DNA of 64,000 nt from Streptomyces sp. NBC_00193 (GTDB lineage Bacteria > Actinomycetota > Actinomycetes > Streptomycetales > Streptomycetaceae), in NCBI RefSeq assembly GCF_026342735.1, contig NZ_JAPEMM010000002.1, positions 1-64,000 on the forward strand, given 5' to 3'. Of the stretch, positions 34,454-44,487 are shown piece by piece. The first letter of the stretch is position 1, and each line of letters opens with the position of its first letter. Below the pieces are notes generated by a model. The model did no database searches and was not told where the DNA came from. It saw nothing but the letters and a program-made list of their open reading frames with translations. The position numbers were made by a program, and so were the translations under genes.

Positions 34454-37400
34454 GTGGCTGTCACGGTGCCGGACTGGGCTGACGTTCTGCTGGATCTGAT
34501 CGGTGTGGCCTGGCCCAACGTCGACGAGGACGCGTACCGCGACATGGCGGACGCTCTCCGGGAGTTCGCGGACGACCTCGAGGACGACGGGCAGCTCGCG
34601 AACAACCATCTCGAGCGTCTGCTGTCCTCGGGCACGGGCGAGTCGATCGATGCGCTCAACTCTCACTGGAACACGGTCAAGGGCAAACACCTCAAGGACA
34701 TCGCCTCAGGCGCCCGCACCATCGGCGGGGCTATGGATATGGCTGCCGGAGCTGTCGAGGGCATGAAGGGCGCGGCCCTGGTCCAGCTCGGGTACCTCGC
34801 TGCCGAGGCCGGTATCGCGCTCTCGCTGATCCCGGTGACGGGTGGTCTGTCGGCACTGTTCGGCGCGGCAGCGATGCGGGCGACCCAGGAGGTCGTCAAG
34901 CGTCTGATCAAGGAGTGTGTGGAGGAGGCCGTCGGCTACATCGTCGCGGCGCTCACCGAGCCCGCGGTCGCGGCCCTGGAAGGCATCGCCGCGGACCTCG
35001 TCGTCCAGCTCGGTTCCATGGCCATCGGTCTCCAGGACGAGGTCGACATGAGCCAGGCGGGGAAGGCGGGCCGGGACGGCTTCGGACAGGGTGTCCAGAG
35101 CGGCAAGGAAGCCATGCACCTCGCCTCGGCGGGTAGCGGCAGCGGTGCCCCCGGAGGTGGCGGTTCGGGTCTGGTCGACGTGCACATCGAACACGGTGAA
35201 CACGACCGTGCGAGCACCCAGCTGAGCAACGTCAGCACCGGGATCCACGGCAAGACCACCTCCAAACTGGGCAGGGCAAGGTCCCATCACGGGCGTACCC
35301 GAGGCCGCGACTCGATCGCCCGTGCCATCGACCCCGTCGCCGACAAGGCCATGGAAGCCCTGACCAAGGCCACGAAGGCAATGGGCGACCATGTCGGCAA
35401 GACGCTGCCCAAGGCCGTGAAGCACATATCCACGTCCCAGAAGAACACCGACTTCGACATCAACGACCGCTTCAACCGCCTGAAAGGCCCGGGCGCCCAC
35501 GACGGCAAGAGCGGCTCGCCCGCCGGCGGGCCCACCAGCCGGGGAGGCGGCGGCTCCTCCGCGAAGGACCCCGCCTCGATACGGGATGCCAAGGACGACC
35601 CGCGCGGCAAGGGGATGCCGCTGGACAACCGCCGCTGCAAGACCGACCCCGTCGACATCGCCAGCGGCGAGATGGTCCTCGCGCAGACTGACCTGGCCCT
35701 GCCCGGCGTGCTGCCGTTCGTCCTGCGCCGCACACACATTTCCGGCTACCGCTACGGCCGCAGTTTCGGTCCCAGCTGGGCTTCCACCGTCGATGAGCGG
35801 CTTGAACTCAACGCCGACGCCGCCGGGGCGGCGATCTGGGCGCGCGAGGACGGTTCCCTGCTGGTCTACCCGCGGCTGCCGCGCGACGCCGACGACGAGC
35901 CGGTCCTGCCGCTCACCGGGGCCCGGCTGCCGCTGCGGTTGCTGGAGCACAACGACTTCGGCGACATCACCTACGTGGTAGACGATCCGCTCTCCGGGCT
36001 GACCCGGCACTTCACCGGCAACCCCTACGACGGAAGCGCCCTCTACTGGCTGCACGGCATCGAGGACCGCAACGGCAACAGCATCCGCTTCCACCGTGAG
36101 GACGACGGACGCCTGATGTCGGCCGCGCACGACGGCGGCTACCGGATCACCTGCGACAGCGACCCCGCCGGCCGCATCACCGCCTTCGCCCTGGACACTC
36201 CCGACGGCCCGCAGCCCCTGCACACCTTCGGCTACGACGGCGCGGGCCATCTGATGACCGTCGCCCACGCCGACTCCCCGCCGCTGCGCTTCACCTACGA
36301 CGAATCCGCTCGCATCACCTCGTGGACCGACCGGCGGGGGGCCGCCTACCGCTACGTCTACGACGACGCCGGCCGGGTCGTGGAGACCATCGGCCCGGAC
36401 GGATCCCTGTCCTCCCGCCTGGCCTACGACACGGAGAACCGGATCACCCGCTTCACCGACTCCACCGGCGCGGTCACCGTCTCGCATTTCAACTCCCTCG
36501 GCCAGGTCGTCACCGAGACCGATCCGCTCGGGCACTCGGTCCACCGCCAGTGGGACCGCTACGACAACCTCCTCGCCCGGACCGACGAGCTCGGCCGGAC
36601 GGCCACCTTCACCTACGACCAGCAGCACAACCTCACCTCGCTGCGCTCGCCGGACGGCACCAGCTCCAGCGCCGTCTACAACGCGTTTGGCCAGCCCGTG
36701 GAACTGACGGGCCCCGACGGCACGACCTGGCGCCAGGAGTACGACGAGCGGGGCAACCGGACGGCGGTCATCGCGCCGGACGGTGCCGTCGTCCGCTTCA
36801 CGTACGACGGCCGGGGAGCCCTGCTCACCCGGACCGACCCGGCAGGGCGGGTAGAGCGGCAGACGCGCGATTCGGCCGGGTTGGCCGTGTCCCGGACCGA
36901 TCCGCTGGGCAATCGCTTCACCGTCCTGCGGGACGCCTTCGCCCGCCCCATCGAGGCTATGGACCCGCAGGGCGCCGTCACACGCACCGAGTGGAGCCCC
37001 GAGGGATGGGCCCTGAGCCGGACAGCCCCGGACGGCACCACCGAGTGCTGGACCTGGGACGAGGAAGGCAACTGCTCCTCCCACACCGGCCCCACAGGAG
37101 CCGTCACCCGCTTCGAGTACGGCCCCTTCGACCTGCTGACAGCCCGCGTCGGAGCCGACGGAGCTCGCTACGAGTTCCGTCACGACACGGAACTGCGTCT
37201 CACCCAGGTCCGCAACCCTCAGGGGCTGACCTGGGACTACACCTATGATGCGGCCGGCAACCTAATCGCCGAGAGCGACTTCGACGACCGCGTCGCGGCC
37301 TACGAGTTCGACCCCGCGGGGCAGGTCGTCGCCCGCACCACCCCGCTCGGCGACCGCATCACCACCAGCTACGACGCGCACGGCCGGCTCACGGCCAAGA

Positions 37401-39199
37401 ACGTGTCCGGCGAGACCACCCGCTACCAATACGACGCGGCCGGCCGGATCCAGGCCGCGGTCTCCTCGACCTCCGCCATCGTCCTCGAACGCGACCTGAT
37501 GGGGCGGCTCCTGTCCGAGACCGTGGACGGACGCACCACCCGCTACACCTACGACCCGACGGGCCAGGTCACCTCCCGGACCAGCCCTACCGGTGCCGTC
37601 ACCCGGTTCGACTACGACGAAGCTGGTTTGCGCAGCACGGTGAACACCGGCGGGCACCTTCTCGCCTTCACCCGGGATGCCCGGGGCCGCGAACTCACTC
37701 GCGAGTTCGGACCGGCCGAGCACCCCGTCACCATCGGATCGGCCTGGGACCCCGCGGGCCGGCTGGCAGCACAGGTTCTCGCCACCCCCGCCCGCACCCT
37801 GCGCTCACGCGCCTTCTCCTACCGGCCCGACGGCCACCTTGAGACGGTCACCGACGAACTCGAAGGGAGCGTCCGCGCCTTCGGCCTCGACCCGGTGGGC
37901 CGCCCTGTGAGGGTGAGCGCCGAGGGGTGGAGCGAGTCGTACGCCTACGACGTCGCGGGCAACCAGATCAGCGCCGAGTGGCCCGACCACGCGCAGCGTA
38001 CGGAAGGCCGCGGCGAGCGCACCTACGAAGGAACCCGGCTGCTCAGCGCCGGATCGGTGCGCTGTTCGTACGACGCGGCGGGACGCACCGTCGTACGCCG
38101 CATAAAGCGGCTCTCAAGCAAGGCGGACACCTGGCACTACACCTGGGATGCCGAGAACCGGCTGACGGCCTGTCGGACCCCGGACGGCGTGCTGTGGACG
38201 TACGCCTACGATCCGCTGGGGCGGCGCACCGCCAAGCACCGCATGGCCCCTGACGGGCAGAGCGTCGTCCACTCGGTGTACTTCTCCTGGGACGGCACCC
38301 GCCTGGCCGAGCAGACCGACACCGCTCACGGCACGACCACGAGCTGGGAGTACGACGGCCACCGCCCGCTTTCGCAGCTGGAGCGCCGCGGGACACCGCA
38401 GGCGGGGGTGGACTCACGCTTCTTCGCCATCGTCACCGACCTGGTGGGCGCGCCCAGTGAGCTGGTCGGCGAGGACGGCAAGATCGCCTGGCAGGCCCGC
38501 TCCACGGTGTGGGGGACGACGACGTGGAACCGGGGCGCCGCCGCCTACACGCCCCTGCGCTTTCCCGGCCAGTACGACGACGCCGAGACCGGCCTCTACT
38601 ACAACTGTTTCCGTCACTACGATCCCGCGACCGCCCGGTACGCCAGCGCGGACCCGTTGGGTCTGGCCCCCGCTCCCAACCCAGTCGCCTACGTCATCAA
38701 CCCGCAGACCTGGGCCGACCCCGAGGGGCTGATCGCGAAGGGGTGCACGGAGGAGGGCGGCTGGTACAGCGGCATGCAGCCGGCGAACCTGAAGAAGCCC
38801 GACGGATCCCGTGTCACCGATGTGGATATGGAGATCAACCACATCCCCGCGAAGGCCTCCTATTCCCACCTGGACGAGCCCGGTTTCAAGACGAACAAGC
38901 GCGGTGGCGGGGCGGGCATGGGCCCGTCGATCCGAATGGAGTACGACGACCACCGCGGGGTCACGAGTACCGGTTCGGGGGCGGACTCTGTGCAGTGGCG
39001 TGCCGATCAGCGGGCCCTCATCGATGCCGGCCGCTGGGATCTGGCCATGAAAATGGACATCGACGAGATCCGTGACCTGTACGGCGACAAGTACGACACC
39101 CACATCGCCGACATGGTCGAGAGCCTCAAGGTCAACAAGAAGTTCCAGGACATGCTGACCAAACGTGGCTGGTCGATAGACTACGACGTCCTCAAATAG
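34454..39199 (+). CDS. RHS-repeat polymorphic toxin with nuclease-like tip
   Basis: GTG 34454 (VAVTVPDWADVL) is preferred over ATG 34445 because GGGGG lies 8 bases upstream and homologues typically begin with AVTxPDW; product 1,581 residues. Order: WXG100-like helical start (~1-100); hydrophobic helices (~100-190); Gly-rich linker; DUF6531-type entry (DPVDIASGEMVLAQTDLALP, ~395); ~20 YD repeats (~590-1365); the RHS core seal (FPGQYDDAETGLYYNCFRHY and DPATARYASADPLGL, ~1365-1404); and a ~155-residue tip. The tip has MEINHIPAKASYSH and GPSIRMEYDDHRGVTSTGSG, resembling HNH/EndoVII-type nuclease toxins. The WXG-like start suggests type VII export. An immunity gene follows directly. Confidence 0.9.
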   Translation: MAVTVPDWADVLLDLIGVAWPNVDEDAYRDMADALREFADDLEDDGQLANNHLERLLSSGTGESIDALNSHWNTVKGKHLKDIASGARTIGGAMDMAAGAVEGMKGAALVQLGYLAAEAGIALSLIPVTGGLSALFGAAAMRATQEVVKRLIKECVEEAVGYIVAALTEPAVAALEGIAADLVVQLGSMAIGLQDEVDMSQAGKAGRDGFGQGVQSGKEAMHLASAGSGSGAPGGGGSGLVDVHIEHGEHDRASTQLSNVSTGIHGKTTSKLGRARSHHGRTRGRDSIARAIDPVADKAMEALTKATKAMGDHVGKTLPKAVKHISTSQKNTDFDINDRFNRLKGPGAHDGKSGSPAGGPTSRGGGGSSAKDPASIRDAKDDPRGKGMPLDNRRCKTDPVDIASGEMVLAQTDLALPGVLPFVLRRTHISGYRYGRSFGPSWASTVDERLELNADAAGAAIWAREDGSLLVYPRLPRDADDEPVLPLTGARLPLRLLEHNDFGDITYVVDDPLSGLTRHFTGNPYDGSALYWLHGIEDRNGNSIRFHREDDGRLMSAAHDGGYRITCDSDPAGRITAFALDTPDGPQPLHTFGYDGAGHLMTVAHADSPPLRFTYDESARITSWTDRRGAAYRYVYDDAGRVVETIGPDGSLSSRLAYDTENRITRFTDSTGAVTVSHFNSLGQVVTETDPLGHSVHRQWDRYDNLLARTDELGRTATFTYDQQHNLTSLRSPDGTSSSAVYNAFGQPVELTGPDGTTWRQEYDERGNRTAVIAPDGAVVRFTYDGRGALLTRTDPAGRVERQTRDSAGLAVSRTDPLGNRFTVLRDAFARPIEAMDPQGAVTRTEWSPEGWALSRTAPDGTTECWTWDEEGNCSSHTGPTGAVTRFEYGPFDLLTARVGADGARYEFRHDTELRLTQVRNPQGLTWDYTYDAAGNLIAESDFDDRVAAYEFDPAGQVVARTTPLGDRITTSYDAHGRLTAKNVSGETTRYQYDAAGRIQAAVSSTSAIVLERDLMGRLLSETVDGRTTRYTYDPTGQVTSRTSPTGAVTRFDYDEAGLRSTVNTGGHLLAFTRDARGRELTREFGPAEHPVTIGSAWDPAGRLAAQVLATPARTLRSRAFSYRPDGHLETVTDELEGSVRAFGLDPVGRPVRVSAEGWSESYAYDVAGNQISAEWPDHAQRTEGRGERTYEGTRLLSAGSVRCSYDAAGRTVVRRIKRLSSKADTWHYTWDAENRLTACRTPDGVLWTYAYDPLGRRTAKHRMAPDGQSVVHSVYFSWDGTRLAEQTDTAHGTTTSWEYDGHRPLSQLERRGTPQAGVDSRFFAIVTDLVGAPSELVGEDGKIAWQARSTVWGTTTWNRGAAAYTPLRFPGQYDDAETGLYYNCFRHYDPATARYASADPLGLAPAPNPVAYVINPQTWADPEGLIAKGCTEEGGWYSGMQPANLKKPDGSRVTDVDMEINHIPAKASYSHLDEPGFKTNKRGGGAGMGPSIRMEYDDHRGVTSTGSGADSVQWRADQRALIDAGRWDLAMKMDIDEIRDLYGDKYDTHIADMVESLKVNKKFQDMLTKRGWSIDYDVLK

Positions 39200-39216
39200 A
39201 CCGACCGGAGAACATG

Positions 39217-39708
39217 ATGGACCTGATCCTCGACCCGCCGAACGGTGTGCAGCCCCTGCGTCTGGGCATGGCCTTCGACGAAGCGATGACCGCCGTGGCC
39301 CCCTGGGGCGAGCCGCGGGTAATCGGAGGGCGCCCCGGTCGGCCCAAGCGGCGGGCGCTGGGTTCCTTCGACGGGGTCGGCTACACCGCCTTCTTCGACG
39401 AGGACGGCCTCCTCAACGCGGTCGAGCTGTGGTGGCCCGGCGAGGGGAAGACCACGACCACCCGGATTCTGCTCGACGGTCACGACGTGTTCACCGACCC
39501 GGCCGAGGAGATCCTCCAGCGGGTCCGCGAGCGCGGCTGGACCGTGACGGCCCCGGATACCGAGAGCCTGGCCGTACCCGGCGTCTCGCTCGGATTCACC
39601 CGCCAGACCTCGCAGGAGGTCCCCCGCGACGCCGCCGGGCTCCCCCTCTCCTTCACCTCCGTACTCGTCGCGGGCACCGACTACTACGACTTCCTCACCA
39701 CCCACTGA
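39217..39708 (+). CDS. Immunity-like protein for RHS toxin
   Basis: Start ATG 39217 has GGAG 6 bases upstream (ATG 39214 would be too close); 163 residues. It begins 17 bases after the toxin stop. It opens with DLILDPPNGVQPLRLGMAFD and has strands such as GVGYTAFFDEDGLLNAVELW and SLAVPGVSLGFTRQ, with no signal peptide. It shares the RxGM-type opening with both halves of the protein at 32991-34064. Position after a variable toxin tip is the standard place for a cognate immunity gene. Confidence 0.75.
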   Translation: MDLILDPPNGVQPLRLGMAFDEAMTAVAPWGEPRVIGGRPGRPKRRALGSFDGVGYTAFFDEDGLLNAVELWWPGEGKTTTTRILLDGHDVFTDPAEEILQRVRERGWTVTAPDTESLAVPGVSLGFTRQTSQEVPRDAAGLPLSFTSVLVAGTDYYDFLTTH

Positions 39709-39903
39709 GCCATGACGCCGGGAGTACCGGACGGGCGATCACTAAGGTCAGACAGCAGTCGGACTGTCTGCCGGCTGCTCCGATGCCAGCCACGACCGCG
39801 AGGACTGTTCCGGCGCATGTAGAACTCGAGGCGGTGTGGCGCTACGAATGGCGCCACGACCGCCCCTGCCGTCCCCGCCGACGCCTGTCGGGTGCTCACG
39901 AGC

Positions 39904-40034
39904 CGGGAATACCGCACAGGTTGAATGACGCTCCCCGCCAGCTGAACAAGCACCTTGGTCGGCGGCATGGCGAGAGGCGTATGCCAACGACCAGGCGAGC
40001 CCGGACACCCTGATCGCGGTCTCCGCCGCCTCCA
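39904..40034 (+). pseudogene. Element end joined to HNH nuclease fragment (second occurrence)
   Basis: Bases 39904-39955 match the right end of the element at 32443-32480 (GAATACCGCAC, then GCTCCCC-CCAG and TGA-CA-GC). Bases 39956-40034 continue as HNH coding sequence in frame (WSAAWREAYANDQASPDTLI, then AVSAAS), the same point at which the HNH gene resumes at 32482. Homology ends abruptly at about 40034. This is a scar of the same kind of insertion in another HNH gene copy. The remaining gap 39709-40073 has no gene. Confidence 0.75.
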
Positions 40035-40073
40035 TTCTCGCGCCGGTGTTGTTCCGTCGCTGGCGGCACGGGC

Positions 40074-40622
40074 TCAGAGTTCGGTCGTCCAGATCCCGAC
40101 AGGGTGCTCACTCGGTGGCAGCCACAGCTGAGGCTGTGACTCCCGATGCCTCACCTCAGCCTGTTCGTCCCAGTGAAATCGTTCATGCGCGTCGGGCCAC
40201 GCAACTTGCAGCACGGGGAAGGGGGGCCGCCGGTAGAACCCGATTGCCTGTCCGAAGAAGGCCCGGTACCAGCGCAGATCAACCTGCCTCAGCGCGACTT
40301 GGTGACCGTCGACAACGTCAGGATGTCTCTGGCTATCGGCCAGTACAGCACCCGCGGCGGCCTTCTCTCCGAGCCTGTTGAGCATGCGGTGCATGGCGTG
40401 GATATCGAGTCCGAACATGGCGAGCTCAGGTGCGCTGTGAGTGTGCGCGAGGCCGATCGTGTAGGCGAAGCCAGGACCGATGTCGTCCTCGGGAACCATC
40501 ACGACGTGCCATCCGTGCCGCTGCACGTTCTCGATGATCGTCAGATCCATGCGGTCCGCTTCGTCTCGGTCACCGTAGTCATGACAGAGGACGCAGCGGC
40601 ACTGGAACGGATCAGCAGTCAT
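40074..40622 (-). CDS. DUF4262 domain protein
   Basis: The 182-residue product starts at the ATG complementary to 40620-40622. A short Cys-rich start (CRCVLCHDYGDRDEADRMDL) is followed by the DUF4262 core: VQRHGWHVVMVPEDDIGPGF, AYTIGLAHTHSAPELAMFGL and MHRMLNRLGEKAAAG, then DLRWYRAFFGQAIGFYRRPP. The family is common in actinobacteria, with no established biochemical function. No signal or membrane segment. Its 3' end lies just beyond the HNH scar, so local rearrangement may have changed its terminator. Confidence 0.85.
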   Translation of the reverse strand: MTADPFQCRCVLCHDYGDRDEADRMDLTIIENVQRHGWHVVMVPEDDIGPGFAYTIGLAHTHSAPELAMFGLDIHAMHRMLNRLGEKAAAGAVLADSQRHPDVVDGHQVALRQVDLRWYRAFFGQAIGFYRRPPFPVLQVAWPDAHERFHWDEQAEVRHRESQPQLWLPPSEHPVGIWTTEL

Positions 40623-41007
40623 ACGCGGAGGCTACGAGGTGACTGTTCGAGCCGGACAGCCGGGCTCGCGACCACCCTTCAATCGAACGACACTGTCACC
40701 CTCTGCGATCGGTCCCCAAGATCTGTGCCAGAACCGAGTTCCGAGACCACCCACGCGGCGCGTCGACTCTGGGAACACGACCTGGCATTCGCCGGGCGGC
40801 CCGGTGGAGTGTCTGTCGTACCCCGGTCCTAGAGTCCGGCGTATGACCCGTCATACCTCTGCCCGCCCGGTGGACGTGGAGCGCCTCTTTCCCGAGCTGC
40901 TTCCCTTCCGCCGGGAGTCCATCCGCCTGCATCCGCGCACGGGAGTTCCGACCTGCCACGACAGCTCAGTCGGCGGACCGTTGTTGTGGCCTGAGCTTGT
41001 TCTTTAT

Positions 41008-41403
41008 CTACTGTCCGCGTTCATAGGGCGGGGAAGGTCGGTTCCAGAGGGCGTCTGACCGGCTGACAACCTTTCGCAGTTCGCGGGCGCTTCGGGGTGA
41101 TATGGCCTGCATCACGGTGTCGAGGAGGGCTCGGGCTTCGAGGGGGCTGCCGCAGCAGTACCAGTGCACATTGCCCCACTCGTAGTCGTGCCACAGATCC
41201 CGCTCGGGCTGGTGGACATAGTTCTGCCACAGGCCCATAGCCGTGCTGACATCGCCTGGCTGCAGATAGTTACGGGTGTGCTCGAGACGGGTGATCTCAG
41301 ACAGTGCACGCGAAGACAGGCCGTCGATGACTGGCCTTGCACCCGTTGTCCGGTGGCTGCCGGGGGCGCCGGCACGGATCTGTCCTGGCCGTCTACGCGG
41401 CAT
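41008..41403 (-). CDS. Accessory gene inside IS, copy 2
   Basis: Predicted protein is identical to that of 7542-7937 in copy 1. See there for the helical core and doubts over the Arg-rich start. Here its 3' end overlaps the left inverted repeat, and it is divergent from the transposase. Confidence 0.6.
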   Translation of the reverse strand: MPRRRPGQIRAGAPGSHRTTGARPVIDGLSSRALSEITRLEHTRNYLQPGDVSTAMGLWQNYVHQPERDLWHDYEWGNVHWYCCGSPLEARALLDTVMQAISPRSARELRKVVSRSDALWNRPSPPYERGQ

Positions 41404-41536
41404 GGACCTTTCGGTTCGTCGTCATGCGGTACATGGTGCCACGGCCTCGAATGGCGTCTCGAACGGATTCGCTCGCATGGGGATTCGCCGGACGTGGAGG
41501 CGGCCTTCGTCTGATCATGTGCTCCGACCAAGGTGC

Positions 41537-43003
41537 GTGACCAAGACGAAGGCCGTGAGAGTGAGTCTTCTGCCAGATGTCGTCCGAAGGGAAGCGTTCG
41601 CGGAAGCGTCACGCTTCCGGGGCGAGTTCTACGAGTCTCTGACCGCCCGACGCGACGAGTTGTTCGAGTTGGTGGACGCGGTGCTGTGTGCGGACGGTGC
41701 GGTGAAGTCCCCGGTGGAGTTGACGCTGCTGCCCGAGCATCGTCGTGGACACGGAGCGATGTACGGCGGCCTGAACCACGGCCGGATCGACGTTGATCGG
41801 CTGCGGACGGTGCTGGCCGGGCTGCCGCTGCCCCGCTTCGACGGCGGACGCCTGGTCCTGGCAGTCGATGTGTCCCCGTGGTTGCGGTCGGACGCGCCGT
41901 GCTCGGCCGATCGGCTGTTCTGCCACGTCTATGGCCGTGCGAGGACGGCGTCGCAGTTCATCCCGGGCTGGCCCTACTCTTTCGTCGCCGTGCTGGAGCC
42001 GGGCGCCACGTCCTGGACCGCAATCCTGGACGCGGTCCGACTCGGCCCGGTCGACGACGCGACCGCGGTCACCGCCGACCAGCTCCGAGGAGTCGTTGAA
42101 CGACTCATCGCCGCAGGGCAGTGGCAGGCCGAGGACCCGGCCATCGTGATCGTGAGCGATGCCGGGTATGACGTCACCCGTCTGGCGTGGGTCCTGCGTG
42201 ATCTGCCGGTCGAGTTGGTGGGCCGGGTCCGCTCCGACCGCGTGATGCGTCTGCCGAAGCCGCCGCGGATGCACGGTGTCAACGGCCGGCCGCCCAAGCA
42301 CGGCCCGGAGTTCCGTTTCGCCAAGCCGGAGACCTGGCCCGAGCCCGCGATCACCACAGTCACCGACACCACCAACTACGGCAAGGCCGAAACCCAAGCG
42401 TGGGACCGGGTCCACCCCCGGCTCACCCACCGCTCCTCCTGGCTCGACCACGACGGTGAACTACCCCTGGTCGAAGGAACGCTGATGCGGTTGAAGGTCG
42501 AGCATCTATCGAAGGAACGGGATGCTCCGCCGGTGTGGTTATGGTCCTCCAAGACCGGCGCCACCCCCGACGATGTGGACCGCTTCTGGCAGGCATTTCT
42601 CCGCCGCTTCGATCTGGAACACACCTTCCGCTTCGCGAAACAGACCCTCGGCTGGACCACCCCGAAACTCCGTACTCCCGAGGCAGCGGACCGCTGGACC
42701 TGGCTCCTGGTCGTCGCGCACACCCAGCTCCGGCTCGCACGTCCCCTCGCCGAAGACCTCCGCCGCCCCTGGGAGAAACCCGCCACATCCGACCGGCTCA
42801 CCCCGGCCCGGGTCCGCCGAGGGTTCAGGAACATCCGCGCTCACCTCGCCTGCCCGGCCCGTGTTCCCAAACCCCGAGGCACCGGACCCGGACGGCCACC
42901 CGGCGCCAAGAACAAACACCGGGCACCCCGCTACGACGTCGGCAAAACCGTCAAACGCCCCGAGACTCTCAAGGCCATCGGCAAGCCCGGAAGATCTTGG
43001 TAG
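41537..43003 (+). CDS. Transposase, NF041680 family, copy 2
   Basis: The 488-residue product is identical to that of 8071-9537, with the DDE residues in VLAVDVSPW, VIVSDAGYD and FDLEHTFRF intact. GTG start and upstream AAGG are the same. Either copy could supply transposase for both. Confidence 0.9.
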   Translation: MTKTKAVRVSLLPDVVRREAFAEASRFRGEFYESLTARRDELFELVDAVLCADGAVKSPVELTLLPEHRRGHGAMYGGLNHGRIDVDRLRTVLAGLPLPRFDGGRLVLAVDVSPWLRSDAPCSADRLFCHVYGRARTASQFIPGWPYSFVAVLEPGATSWTAILDAVRLGPVDDATAVTADQLRGVVERLIAAGQWQAEDPAIVIVSDAGYDVTRLAWVLRDLPVELVGRVRSDRVMRLPKPPRMHGVNGRPPKHGPEFRFAKPETWPEPAITTVTDTTNYGKAETQAWDRVHPRLTHRSSWLDHDGELPLVEGTLMRLKVEHLSKERDAPPVWLWSSKTGATPDDVDRFWQAFLRRFDLEHTFRFAKQTLGWTTPKLRTPEAADRWTWLLVVAHTQLRLARPLAEDLRRPWEKPATSDRLTPARVRRGFRNIRAHLACPARVPKPRGTGPGRPPGAKNKHRAPRYDVGKTVKRPETLKAIGKPGRSW

Positions 43004-43956
43004 ATAAAGAACAAGCTGAGGCGGAGCCGTGGCCGGTGTGCGAGGCGGAGCACTACGAGATGAGCACCGAGGGCCGGCATGAGGCCGCCGTACCGATGGT
43101 TCCCATCGTCCAGGTCCACCAGGCCGACGCACCGAGTGTGCCTTTCCCCAAGGGGATGGACCTGCTCCAGGTGCTCTGGTGCCCTTATGGGCACGGTGAG
43201 TGGTGCTACCCCCTGCCCCAGGTGCGCTGGCGGGACTCCGCCGTCATCGGCGATATACGACCGACTCCGGTGCCGGCTGCCGGACTTCCCAAGAACTGGT
43301 ACCCGAGCCCGTGCGTGGTTCACCCGGAGCAGGTGACCGAGTTCCCCAGCTGGGATCTCCCAGACGAGGTCTACGACGGCCTCAGAGACCGCTTCGAGGA
43401 ACTGTTCGCGAAGACAGGTCTGCGGTACTCGTACCACTTGGCTGAGGCTCCCGGAATCAAGCTGGGCGGGTACCCGGGCTGGACCCAAGAATCCTGCTGG
43501 CCCGATTGCGATTCCTGCGGTGGCCGCATGGATCACCTGCTGACCGTGGCGAGCTGGGAGTTCGACGCAGAGTCCTGCCGGACCTGGCTGCCCTCGGAGG
43601 ACCGCACGAACGATCCCGAAGGGAGGGGATGGGACGCGACCACTCGCAACCCTGCCGGCCTCTGCCTCGGCGACGCCGGCGGCGTCTACATCTTCGAGTG
43701 CCGCACCTGCCCGGATCGCCCCATCGGGCACTGGTTCGACTGCTCGTGACCCGGATACACCGCCGGGACCGACCTTCAGCTCTCAACAGGGTGGTACCTG
43801 TACCGGTGCGCCGCACGATCCCATCACGAAGGCAAGCAGCAGAGCGCTCTCCGAACTCACCGACACCGACTTCCCGCGGACGAAGGTGCTCTCGCCACTG
43901 ACCGACAACCGCTCTCGCTTCTCCGTAACAGAACCAACAGCACTCCGCCGGCGGGG

Positions 43957-44487
43957 CTACGCAGTGGAGCGCCATTCCCCTTCGAGGCTGCTGAAGATCA
44001 TGGAGTCTCGCCAGCCGTCGTGGAGCAGCGCCGTGTGGCGCAGGCGTCCCTCATGCGTCATGCCGATCTTGGACAGTACTCGGGAGGAGCCGAGATTCCT
44101 CGGGTCACAGGTGGCATGGATCCGATGGAGCCCCAGCTCGCCGAACCCGTACGCGAGCAGCTGCCGGCCTATTTCCGTGCCGATGCCCTGCCCCCATACC
44201 CGGGGATGCACGATGTATGAGATCTCGCCCTGGCGCTGCTTGTGGCTGCGGACATGCAGCTCACCCATGCCCGCCACATCCCGCCCGACGCGGGCGACGT
44301 AGGGGAACCGGCGCTGAGGGGTGCCCGACCAGGCCTTGACCGCGGAGTCCACGAAGTCCTGCGTCTGGACCTCTGTGTTCGGCCCCCAGGACTGATAGCG
44401 GCACACCTCCGGGAGGCACGCCCACGAGTGAACGGCCGGCCAGTCCTCCAAAACGATCTTGTGCAAGGTTACCGCGTGCTGACTCAT
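43957..44487 (-). CDS. GNAT-family acetyltransferase (RimJ/RimL type)
   Basis: The 176-residue product starts at the ATG complementary to 44485-44487 (MSQHAVTLHKIVLEDWPAVH). It has the Rim-type GNAT layout: GRDVAGMGELHVRSHKQRQG, then EISYIVHPRVWGQGIGTEIG (acetyl-CoA pyrophosphate loop R/Q-x-x-G-x-G/A), then YGFGELGLHRIHATCDPRNL and SSRVLSKIGMTHEGRLRHT. Such enzymes acetylate protein N-termini or small-molecule amines, including antibiotics. The substrate cannot be told from sequence. A frame extends 18 codons upstream but lacks a ribosome site. Confidence 0.88.
   Translation of the reverse strand: MSQHAVTLHKIVLEDWPAVHSWACLPEVCRYQSWGPNTEVQTQDFVDSAVKAWSGTPQRRFPYVARVGRDVAGMGELHVRSHKQRQGEISYIVHPRVWGQGIGTEIGRQLLAYGFGELGLHRIHATCDPRNLGSSRVLSKIGMTHEGRLRHTALLHDGWRDSMIFSSLEGEWRSTA

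Larger units (their letters stand above)
40996..43015 (+). mobile_element. 2,020-bp insertion sequence, copy 2
   Basis: Same length, ends and encoded proteins as the copy at 7530-9549, in the same orientation. It is flanked by the 5-bp duplication CTGAG (40991-40995 and 43016-43020) and lies inside a DUF1963 gene. With the CTCAG target of copy 1, this points to a CTNAG target preference. Identical products imply recent transposition. Confidence 0.95.
40843..43749 (+). pseudogene. DUF1963 (YwqG-like) gene disrupted by IS copy 2
   Basis: ATG 40843 starts MTRHTSARPVDVERLFPELL, then HPRTGVPTCHDSSVGGPLLW-PE, where the IS enters. After the IS and one CTGAG, the frame goes on with AEPWPVCEAEHYEMSTEGRH and runs to TGA 43749. 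The join restores PLLWPEAEPWPVC without shift. Later parts have PKGMDLLQVLWCPYGHGEWC and WTQESCWPDCDSCGGRMDHL, typical of DUF1963 proteins, which bind water-exposed partners of unknown nature. Without the IS the product would be about 295 residues. As it stands the gene is broken. Confidence 0.88.

Noticed and set aside
34706..37183. 825-codon open frame on the minus strand inside the RHS gene
   Set aside because: It is the antisense of RHS repeats, rich in Val/Gly/Asp/Arg from mirrored codons, with no ribosome site or domain.
7530..43015. Composite transposon formed by the two IS copies
   Set aside because: Each copy has its own 5-bp duplication (CTCAG and CTGAG) and separate target gene, so they inserted independently. 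A joint move would leave no such duplication at the inner ends.
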